Source: Melitaea cinxia (taxonomy: Eukaryota; Arthropoda; Insecta; Lepidoptera; Nymphalidae). Taken from it: a stretch of DNA of 64,000 nt. A program made the translations under genes and the position numbers. Below, one piece after another: positions 10,178-21,300 of the stretch. Each line of letters starts with the position of its first letter. Within the stretch, counting starts at the first letter, position 1. The DNA is taken from the NCBI RefSeq assembly GCF_905220565.1, contig NC_059418.1, positions 392,001 through 456,000 on the forward strand. Reading direction: 5' to 3'. The notes under the pieces were generated by a model. The model ran no database searches. It saw only the letters and a program-made list of their open reading frames with translations, and was not told where the DNA came from.

Positions 10178-11445
10178 TTGAATATCATATCAAAAATCGA
10201 TCGTCCCAGCGGGAATAACCTAGATTTGTGGGCAACTGATGGTACTGGATCAGATGTATGTATAGCAACAATGTCTCGGAAAAGATTTCATTTCATACTG
10301 CGCTGTCTTAGATTTGATGATCTAAATACACGAGAGGAGAGGAGGCAAAATGACAAACTGGCTCCAATTAGAGAAATTTTTACCACATTCGTCGAAGCTA
10401 TAAAAAAACATTACTCTGTTGGGGATACGGTAACGATTGATGAAAAACTAGAGCCATTTCGTGGTCGTTGTCCGTTTCGACAATATTTGCCAAATAAACC
10501 CGCCAAATATGGGATTAAAATATTTGCGATGACCGATTCAAGATCTTATTATACTGCTCGTTTAGAAGTGTATACTAGAAAGGAAAACGCAGGACCATAT
10601 AATATTAATAATTCCCCATCGGATGTTGTAAAACGAATGGTTGAGCAAATCAGGGGCTCTCATCGTAACATTGTAATGGACAACTGGTTCACAAGTTTCC
10701 CTTTGATGACAGAACTACATGAAGATTATGGTCTTACGACTGTAGGAACTATTCGTAAAAATAAACCGGAAATACCACCAAGTTTTGTTACCACACGAGG
10801 ACGCGAAGAAAACACCACCTATTTTGGCTTTCAGCCAAATTGTACGTTGGTTTCGTATACACCAAAGAAGGGAAAAGTGGTGCTCCTTGCCTCGACAATG
10901 CCTCATGATGCGAAAATAAATTCTGATACTGGTGATAAACGCAAGCCAGAAATCATCACGGATTACAATCTGCACAAATGTGGAGTGGACGTCGTTGATG
11001 AGATATGTGGTTCATACTCTGTCTCAAGAGTAAGCAAAAGATGACCACTAACAATTTTTTTTTTGGACTGTTGAATGTAGGAGCGATAAATGCGTATATC
11101 ATTTATAATGCAAACATGACTTTACAAAAAGATACTATTGCAAGACGTAATTTCCTAAAGGAACTTTCTTTGTCCCTCGTAAAACCACAGATAGGAAAGA
11201 GGACTTCTATAACATTTTTACCTAGACATATGCGAAACAGAATGTTTCAAGTATTGGGCAAAGAAGACAATCTAGAGACCTCTGCAGTCCCAGGGTTTAG
11301 TGGTGTTCGTGGTCGGTGTTCGATATGCTCTATTAGAAAGGATAGAAAGTCTAAAACCCAATGCAAATATTGTCATATTTATATTTGTAGGGACCACACT
11401 TCATTTCTATGTACTAATTGTGATCAGAAACGAAGTACAAATTAA
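10178..11445 (+). pseudogene. piggyBac-family transposase, N-terminally truncated and broken
   Basis: The frame runs open from about 10178 (first ATG 10270) to a TGA at 11042-11044. It continues in another frame after an expanded T-run (11053-11062) to 11445. The catalytic Asp triad contexts are present: TIDEKLEPFRGR, VMDNWFTSFPL and GVDVVDEICGSYS. The C-terminus holds the Cys-rich zinc domain (CSICSIRKDRKS, CKYCHIYICRDH, CTNC). By family knowledge the enzyme cuts and pastes at TTAA. Defects are the missing N-terminal third, a Trp-to-stop change at 11042 and the homopolymer shift. I could not identify terminal inverted repeats, so the element's limits are unknown. Confidence 0.8.
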
Positions 11446-11984
11446 CATTAGACTGTTATAAGACTGATTATACAATAAATAATAAATATAATAATTTTTT
11501 TGATCTCGATTTTTACGGTAATTTTGAAGCCTTATTAAAAAAAATATTGTTATGTAAAAACTTTAATTTTATTGTTATATTTAAGGTAATGTTGATTAGT
11601 TTCTTTAAAAATAAAGTTTTTTTACTATTACCATAATAAAAAAAAAAAAAGTTTATCTATGATAATTGTTAGAACATGTTAAAAATCATATATTTTTTTA
11701 AATATTTTAACTTTTGTTTAAAATGTCGAAATTATTTATATGAGAAATAAAGATTTAATATATCCGCATTGTATTATTACATTCTTTTTATTTGATTAAT
11801 AAAAAAAAAAACAAAGTTGCGCGCGCACCGGTTAATTCTAATAGGAGGGTGGGTAAATATGTGATTATTTTAATTTTTTTGTTTCATTGGTTATTACTGA
11901 ATTGTCATAAACCTGCGTCTTTTTTTATCCTATTTATAATAAATAAGTACATTACTGTTTATTTGATAAATAATTTTAAAAAAA
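11446..11984. other. AT-rich remainder of the piggyBac insertion, no gene seen
   Basis: Poly-A/T tracts and no frame of note. The segment ends where similarity to the gene 2 intron resumes (about 11985, 'tttgaggcctattttttgat'). Confidence 0.45.
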
Positions 11985-12150
11985 GTGGCCTTTGAGGCCT
12001 ATTTTTTGATTCTTTTACTAATAAAACTATAAGTAACTATCGCAGCCTCTTTAGGCCCTAAATTATAACAATATGGTTAAGCGCTCAAAATGCCGACTAC
12101 GCGCATTAGCAATTCACGGGACTTAAAATATATTTAACATAGGTACTTAC
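11985..12150. other. Intron segment shared with gene 2 (59110-59277)
   Basis: It shares 'aagcgctcaaaatgccgact' and 'acgcgcattagcaatt' with the gene 2 intron next to its 210-bp exon. Together with bases 80-430 it brackets about 11.5 kb of DNA present only in gene 1. Confidence 0.75.
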
Positions 12151-12360
12151 CGGAAGAGAAGTGATGTAATTATAGGACAAATTAAGTTTGAAGGAGATTA
12201 GAAAAATCCAGTCATCACAATAAACGGAGATATTATTGTGACTGAGGTCCAAGATCCTCAGCTCCCACAGGTTTTCCAGAGGAGAAATGTACATTGTCAA
12301 ACGTTTCTTAACGTTCTTTTCAGTTGATATCGTCAAATTGTTCTTTGATAGAGATAGTAC
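12151..12360 (-). CDS. Toll gene 1, exon 8: 210-bp LRR exon
   Basis: The acceptor is TTTCAG (12366-12361) and the donor GTAAGT (12150). Phase is 0 at both ends, 70 codons. The core RILDLSHNNISV is shared perfectly with the gene 2 exon at 59278-59487, and both end TSLP. The first half is strongly diverged between paralogs. The next exon, membrane plus TIR by analogy with gene 2, must lie left of base 1, because no TIR-coding frame occurs between 1 and 12150. Confidence 0.82.
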
Positions 12361-15300
12361 CTGAAATTTAGACGGTTGCTTGTTATAATATTTATATCAT
12401 TTGGTTCTTATCATTTGTGTTTTTAACATACCTCCAAAAAAGATTTTTTTACAGCTGTACTGGTTTTGATGTTTCTTATTTCATTCATCCTGCTTATTGC
12501 TTGTCAATTTTGTTCGTTTTTCTATAACTAACCCCCGACGGAAAAACAGAGCGGTATTATAAGTTTAATGTGTCTGTGTATGTATCTGTCTGTGGTATCG
12601 TAGCTCCCAAACAGATGAACAGATTTTCGTTAAGTTTATTTTGTGTCATAGATAATTTTATCTTGAGTGTTTTTAGCCATGTTTCATGAAAATCTATTCA
12701 GCTAGCAACGATACAATTTTAAGAAGAAAATGCACATCTTCTTCTATGACTTTTGAAAACAACTATTTTTTTTTTATTTAAATTTTAACATCCATAGGCT
12801 CTTGAGTGCCCATGCCTTTTTTATTTAAATTTTAATTTTTAAGCGTTGAGACGTATTATTTTCAACATTGCATTCGAATTACGAACTAAAACTTATTTTC
12901 TCTATTTCGATGGTGAGTCCAAAACTGACCGTGAGAGATATATATAATTATGTAATAATAATAATTAGAATAATTATTAGAATTAAATTAAACAACAATA
13001 ACTAGAATAATCACTTACGACTATGGTTTATTTTTTTTTCTACATGCTCCATTAATTTTATAATGCACTACATGCTTTATAATTTACATTGTGTGAACAC
13101 AACTATTAACCTCGCCTACATGATCACATTTAAATTATTTATATCCAAAAAGGGATTGATGATGATGTTTTTGTAATCTCATAGATGGCGCTGCTTTAAA
13201 ATTGTCTTGATACTACCTCTATCCATTTAACTATGTTTATCGGCCTAAGTTACTTATATTGCGTGATATTTATAGTGTGAAGCTAGCTTATAGCATGGTT
13301 ATTATTAACATAATAACAACAACATTCAAATATGCGTCGTTAGATTACGCGTTGTTACAGAATGCGTTGAAGAAATAAAGGTTCACTGCTAGTTCCCCGT
13401 AGGTGATAGCGTGATAATATGTAGCCTATATGTTGACCAGACTTCTTAATAATATTCGTGCCGAAGTTAATCCATGCAGTACTTTTTGAGTTTATCCCGG
13501 ACATACATACAGACAAACAGACAAACAGACAAAAATTCTAAAAACTATATTTTTGGCTTCGGTATCGATTGTAGATCACACCCCAAGTATTCTTTTAAAA
13601 AAATATTCAATTTACAATTTAGACTTTCCTACCATTTTATTATATGTATAGATTAATCTTTTCCTTAGACAAGTAAGCCTTTTTGTGCCTATTTAGACAG
13701 TCGATCTGAAGGAGTAAGCTCCAGTCGTGCGTCGGAGCTGTCACACACACTTTTTTTTGTCTACCTACGTTGTATTACTACGTTGTTTACTCGCAAACGA
13801 AAAAAACCGTCTTCAACTACGTCGACAAGTAATATAACGTAGGTACACGAAAACATAGTCGACTAAATACCTTTTATCGAATATTATTTATAAAGTAGTC
13901 GTCAAATCTCGATCAATGAAACTTCAAGACAAGCACCAGCTTTCAATTTAAACAAGAATCATAAAAATCGGTCCACCAAATGAAAAGTTCTGAGGTAACA
14001 TATATTTAAAAAAAAAACAATCGAATTGAGAACATCCTCCTTTTTTAGAAGTTGGTTCATAAATAAACACTTACCTCTAGAGGCATTGTACGCGCAAAGG
14101 TATCTTTATCGATATGTTCTATTCGATTCCCAGCTAGTGACAACTCCTTCAGATTATACAGTCCTTCGAAAGTTGACCTGAAAACAATATATATATATGA
14201 AAAATCTATGTTAATATTATAAAGGTGAAGCATCTGATCGAATGCGCTAATCTCAGGAAAGGGAAACTACTGGCTCGAATTAATAAATTATTATGTAAAT
14301 TTAAAACTGTTAGATTTACCATTTATTTAGGAAGCCTAAAACAGGCTTTAGAGCATCAAGCTACGACCAACAGCAGCGTAGTATCAATTAAAAAATTGGC
14401 AAAAAGAAAAAAATACTGCTCTTGGTAGCATAACATATGTATAGAATAGAGAACAGTGTGGAAACTTCTGAGTGAACAAGTCGCTGGCAATATTAAAAGG
14501 TACTTAGGTAGGCTCTATATTATTATAAATCACAGCGCGATATTAGGTAATTTTATAGACAATCGGTTACTAATTCATGGGGTTTGGGGGGAGATGGGGC
14601 CGAGGAGGGGAGGTTTTTTACCCCCTAGTACGAATACTATCGTGTGAACCCCGTGGTTACGGAGATATCGTGGTTAAAGTTTTGAGGTTAAATTTTTGTT
14701 ATTAAAAGATATTACAATACCTTAGAGCTCCGCGTCTGACTCCATCTTAACTCCGGTGCTGCGAGAAGTGCACTCATGCTTCGTTTCGCGACTTTCACGC
14801 GTTATTTTCAAACAAATGTACGTTAAAACGATCTCTACTGCCAGATCAACATACGATACGAACTGACCTTTAACGACTGACAAATAGACACTTTTAAACA
14901 AAATAACGCGTCACTTTGCGTTTCTTTCAACAACAATTTAAACACAAATGAATTATTTTTAAATAAATAAATGTATGTAAATTATTAACACAATAACAAT
15001 TCTTAAAAATATCAATGGTTAAAGTTTTGAAACTAGAATAACGCTTAGTTTCGGTGCTGCACCCGTATCACAGTGTTGCCGTTGTCATAAAATTATGCCG
15101 GCGTGACATAATTTCGTTACGAAAAAACCCTAACGTATTTAACTTCAAAATTACACCGTTTATCGACGGCGGTCACCAACCCGGCTGCCTAGCGTGGTAG
15201 CTATGGGCAGCACACAAGAGTTCACGCCATTTTTTGCGCGAACTTTTGGAGGCCTATGTCCAGCAGTGGATTTTAATAGGCTGAGATGATGATGATGATA

Positions 15301-18300
15301 TTTTAATGATAAAAATCTCAGTCTACTTGTTTTATCTCTCTTTGACTTGTTTATGGATATAAATTTCAAAGTACTTTGAAAAAATATATATTACAATTAT
15401 TTGCAATATTAATAGTAAATCAAAATTGCTTAGATTATTAAATCTCAAAAATGATTTTTATAAAATTTATAAGGATGAATCTAAAGGCACCCAACAAGTT
15501 AAAGCAACATTTTTCGACAGTAATTTCGTAATTCAGTACAACTATTAAAAATGAAACAAAATATATAATATTTTTCTTTATGACAATAAAAAAAGTAAAA
15601 ATAATAATATATTTAAAAACATGACATGAAATAAAATAAAATAAACTACAACCATTTCGTTTAAGAGTCTGTCTCAGTCGATGTTGTCTATGTCGTTAAA
15701 CGTCAGTTCGTGTCTGTTATCTATGATTATTTTGTATCGACAATATCATGAACTAGTAACACCACCTACCATAGAGTACGCATGTATGTTTTAAGATGAA
15801 ACTGAAAACTGTGTCTCAAGCGTTTCATTTATCACCTCTAGGTTGTGCGCCCAAATTTTTAACCCACTTCCAAAAAAGCAGGAGGTTCTCAATTCGACTG
15901 TATTTTTTTATGTATGTTACATTAGAACTTTTGACCGTGTGGACCGATTTCGACAAATTTTTTTTAATCGAAAGGTAGTGTGTGTCAATTGGTCCCATTT
16001 AAATTTATTTGAGATCTAACAACTACTTTTCGAGTTATATCTAATAATGCGTTTTTACTTGACGCTTTTTTCGTCGACCTACGTTGTATTTATACCTCAT
16101 AACTTTCTATTGGATGTACCGATTTTGATATTTTTTTTTTGTTGGAAAGGAGATATCTCTAGTTTAGTACCATGACAAGGAAACTAGGATCTGATGATAG
16201 GATCCCAGAGAAATCGAGGGAAACTCTTGAAAATCCGTAATAACTTTTTACTGGGTATACCGATTTGAATAATTTTTAATTTAATCGAAAACTGATGTTT
16301 ATCATGTGGTCACATATAAATTTTATTGAGATCTGATAACTACTTTTTGAGTAATCTTTGATAACGCATTGACTATTTTTTCGTCGATCTACGTTGTATT
16401 ACTCGTCGATGTAATTTAAGTCAAAGTTTTTCGTTTGCGAGCAAACACAATTATCTAGTTTTTTTTTGCTTTTCTTGGACATCCATAGTTGAAATAGACT
16501 TTGCAGATATAATTAAACTTTTATTAACGCTGTGAGTGTGAAAATGACGACGAACTACTTTATCAGTGTACCTAAATTGAAAGGGCGAGAGAATTACAGT
16601 AAGTGGGCTTTCACGGCTTAGAATTTTCAAATTCTGGAAGGAATGTCTGATTGCACATCAAGTCGGAGACTGTATTAGCAGAAATAGGACACAAAAACTC
16701 GAGCTAAGCTGATTCTGACAACAGATTTGTCGCTGTATGTGCACATTAAAAATGTACAAACGACCCATGAGCGGTGGCAGAAATTGAAGAAGCTATTTGA
16801 TGACTCAGGATTTACGAGGAGAATCAATTTACTGAGGAGTCTGATTTCCATACGACTAGAAAATGGCGTTTCAATGACTTCGTACGTGACACAAGTCATC
16901 GAAACGAGTCAAAAATTGAGTGGTACGGGCTTTAATATTAATGATGAGTGGGTCGCATCGCTTTTGTTAGCGGGATTAACAGAAAAATATTCTCCTATGA
17001 TAATGGCGATTGAGCATTGTGGCATACATACCATTGACAGCAGACGCCATTAAAAATAAATTGTTGTACAGTGCAGAAAGCGGAAACGGCTGTGACAACA
17101 GCGCTTTCGATTCCACTGGCGCGTTTGCGAGTTACAAGAATAACCGGAATGTTGGTAGCACTGTGAACAAAGATAACGCCCAAATGTCAAAATCATAACC
17201 AAAAGTTATAACATGCTATAAATTTAAACAAACAGGGCATTACTGCAACCAGTGTACATTTTCGAACAAAAATTCGTCGAACACAAATAAAAATGGACGT
17301 AAAAGCAGTGATGCGTTTAGCGCCGTGTTCCTGAATGGTGAATTCTGTAAAATAAATTGGTATATTGACTCCGGGGCGAGTGTTCATCTTACCGCGAACA
17401 AAGAATGGTTGTCAAATGTGTCGCGGGATCCTATGATCAAGGAAATTGTCGTGGCAAACAGAGATAAAGTACCTGTATTATGTACAGGAGACGTGCAGAT
17501 TACGACAAAGACATGCGCCTATGAATACGATATTACAGTAGAAGGTGTATTATGTGTGCCAAAGTTGACTACAAATCTGTTATCCTTTAGTCAACTTATA
17601 TCAAAAGGAAACAAAGTTTCATTTAACAATGATGGTTGTCATATTTTCAATCAATCAGGGGTGTATAAACTAAACATGCCTGAATATTGTTCATCAGCTG
17701 CAGTGATGGTATCCAGTGAAGTTTGGCATCGACGTCTCGGTCATGTCAACAGCCAGTATTTGAACAAGATAAAAGATGCTGTACACGGATTGAGACTTGA
17801 TAATAAGACTAATATATTGTTACGTGTTAGGGTTCGAAGGATTTGGAGAGAAAGACCTACTGACTCTTTTGGAGACTTTATTCACTAGCACTAGGTCCAA
17901 CACAAAGCACTAGGTTCAAACACTAAGCACTAACGATGTCCTAAGTCGTAGCCAATGTCGTAGGTTTCGCTGGTACCTCTCTTGATCACTACTTTTCACT
18001 TTGAAGTCGCCTCGAAGATCGTTCAAACTGAACTGCCTCGCTCGCCTCCCTGCGGCTATTTATATCGGCCGAGACGAAGCCCAGACCATTCTGGAAAGTT
18101 CGCGCATGTACCCGGTTTTCGAGACTATAATTCTATATAGTTCCACAGTAGTTCCTCTAAAGCCATCTAGTATTAAGTAGAGAGTTTCACGCGGTCTCTG
18201 TCTTTGCGTGGTTTCAATAGTTGCCGCTGGATGGCGCTAGTTTCTTTGTGTGTTCGTAACAATATCAAAGTCATCATGTGTCGCGTGTTGTGAGGGCAAG

Positions 18301-21300
18301 CACAGTCGCTTACCTTTTCCCAAAGAAGGTAGCAGAAGTATTGAGTTGCTACATATCGTGCATACCGATCTCTGTGGACCGATGGAAAACCGATCTATAG
18401 GTGGTTCTAGATACTGTTTATAGATGATTTTAGTTATATGACATACATTTATTTTTTGAAAACAGAAGATGAGGCATTGAATTGCTTTCAACAGTATAAA
18501 ACGGACGTTGAGAATCTACTTAATCACACTATGAAGATTTTGAGAAGTGACAGTGGTAGAGAATTCTGCAACAGCAAATTTGACAGTTTTTTGATGTCGC
18601 ATGGAATAATACATCACAGAACGAACCCGTACACACCTGAGCAGAATGATCTATCGAAACGTTATAACTGGACTGTTGTCGAGAAAGCCAAGTGTCTACT
18701 GTTCGATGCAGATCTTGAGAAAAGGTTTTGGGCAGAGGCAGCACACACTGCAGTGTAATTACAGAACAAAACTGTGACCGCATCATTAAACTATAATACT
18801 CCTTTCGAGATATGGACAGGCAGAAAGCCTGATGTTAGTCATTTACGTGTTTTTGGTAGTACAATTGAAGGTTTTATATATATTTTGTAAATAGAACACA
18901 TTCCTATGACATATTATTTGACTCTGTAATTTTTCTAAGACTTATTTATGTTGGATAGAAAGTAAACACGGCTCAAATATGATATAAATAGTTTTATTTA
19001 ATATATATTCCAACATTTGGTAGCAGAGCGTGGTTTGTAATTGTAGAAGCGATAAATTGCATGTAAACTCAAAAATAATCGAGTATGATGACGTCTACAA
19101 ATTATCGGATTGCACCGCTGAAAAAGGATAACTACGATACGTGGTGCGTACAAGCTCGAGCCATCCTTATTAAAAATGAGTTGTGGAAATACGTAACAGG
19201 CGAAGTCGCCGATAAAAAACAGGACATGATGGCGAAGGCTGAGATATTACTTCTCATGTCACCTAATGAGCTAAAACAAGTAAGTGGCTGCACTACTTCA
19301 AAAGAGGTATGGGATAAGTTGAAGTCTATCCACCAAAGCTCTGGGCCTGCACGAAAAGCCGGTTTGTTAAAACAATTAGTTGTAAAAAAGATGACAGCAC
19401 ATGAAGACGTTCGGGATCATCTTAATAATTTCATGGATATTGTAGACAAATTGCAAAACGTGGAAGTAAGTATTCACCCAGAACTGCTGAGTATTATGAT
19501 GCTTTATAGTTTACCAACCTCCTACGAAAACTTTAGAATAGCGATAGAATCATGGGATGTTTTACCGAACCCTGAAGATTTAAAAATCAAAATCATAGAA
19601 GAGAGTGACGCTCGACAGAGTTGTACAAGTAGAGAGGTTGAAGGTGCATTTTATAATAAGAATAAAAAATATTTTAAAACAAATCCTACTGAACTAATAT
19701 GTTTTAAATGCAAAAAAAGGGGCATAAGGCATCTGAGTGCTGGTTGAAAGGTAAATTCATCAAAAGAAACGGAAAAGATTCTTCTGTTGAGAAGCAGAAA
19801 AGCTTCGGCATACTACCGACTTGTTTGCATAGCACAGCTAAAGAAAGTAATAATAAATGGTGCTTAGATAGTGGGTGCTCATCCCATATGACAGGAGTGA
19901 AAGAGAATTTTTCTAATATACACGATGAAACAGGTTCTCTTAAACTAGCATCAAATAATCACACAACAGATATAGCAGGTAAAGGAAAAGTTGAAATTAA
20001 AATAAAAAATATGCACTATAACCTCCTTGATACATTGTATGGGCCAGAATTATCAGTGAATCTTCTATCTGTAGGAAAAATTACTGATAAAGGAAATACA
20101 GTTTTGTTTAATAAAAATAAAGCATTTATCATAGATGACAAAGGGGAGGTTTTAGTTACGGTTGTCAGAGAAAATGGACTCTATTATCTGCAAGTTGAAA
20201 ATGTCAATAAAAATGTCATTGAAAATGCTAATTTAGTACCTGGAAAAGAAAATAATATTCTGAGATGGCATCGGAAACTTGGTCATATAAATGAAAGTGA
20301 CTTAAAACTACTATCAAGGAATAAACTGCTGCGCGGATTAATAATTAACAATGATAAAAAATTAGGTAATTGCGAAACTTGTATTAAAGGGAAAATGACA
20401 GTTTTACCGTTTCATACACACTAAGCATTGAAATCTACGAGGTCTTTACAAATAATACACACTGATGTCTGTGGGCCTATGCGTTGTGAAACTATTGCTG
20501 GAAATAAATATTTCGTCACTTTTACCGATGATTTTACAAGATACGGTTACGTATATTTTATGAAAAATAAAAGTGAAGTATTGAATAAGTTTAAACAGTA
20601 CAAGACCGAGATAGAAAATCAAATGAAAGAAAAAATACAATTTTTACAGTCGGATAATGGAACCGAATATTGTAATAATGATTTTAATGAATTTTTAAAG
20701 GAACATGGTATTCAGAGAAGGCTGTCTGCGCCTTATACGCCTCAACAAAATGGTCTAAGTGAGAGGAAAAATAGATCACTACTCGACAAGGCAAGATGTT
20801 TATTAATTGAAGGTAATATCCCAGAATTCTTGTGGGCTGAAGCTATAAATACAGCGAATTATTTAATTAATAGAAGCCCGGCAAAAGCATTGAAAGGTGA
20901 GACGCCATATCAAAAATGGGCTGGTCGTATAGGTCGTACATGTAGGTGATACCTTCAGGAAATCACCTACATGTTTTTGGTGCAAATGCTTTTGTCCTCA
21001 ATAAGAAAAGGAAGGGAAAATTTACACCCAAGGCAGAAGAAGGTATTTTTATGGGATATGCATCAAATGCCAAAGCATTTAGAATATATTTGCCAAAAAA
21101 GAAAGATGTTATTGTCAGTAGGGACGTGAAAGTTTTAGAAATGTTTTATTACGATAAACAAATTGAGGTAGTAGAATTGGAACGTGAGGAACCTGAAATA
21201 GAAATAAATATTTTTGAAAACAATAAAAAAAAGATTTAATTGCTCAAAAAGTTACTGAAAATAACTTACCTGTCCTAGTAGAAAGAGAAACCAAAGAAAA

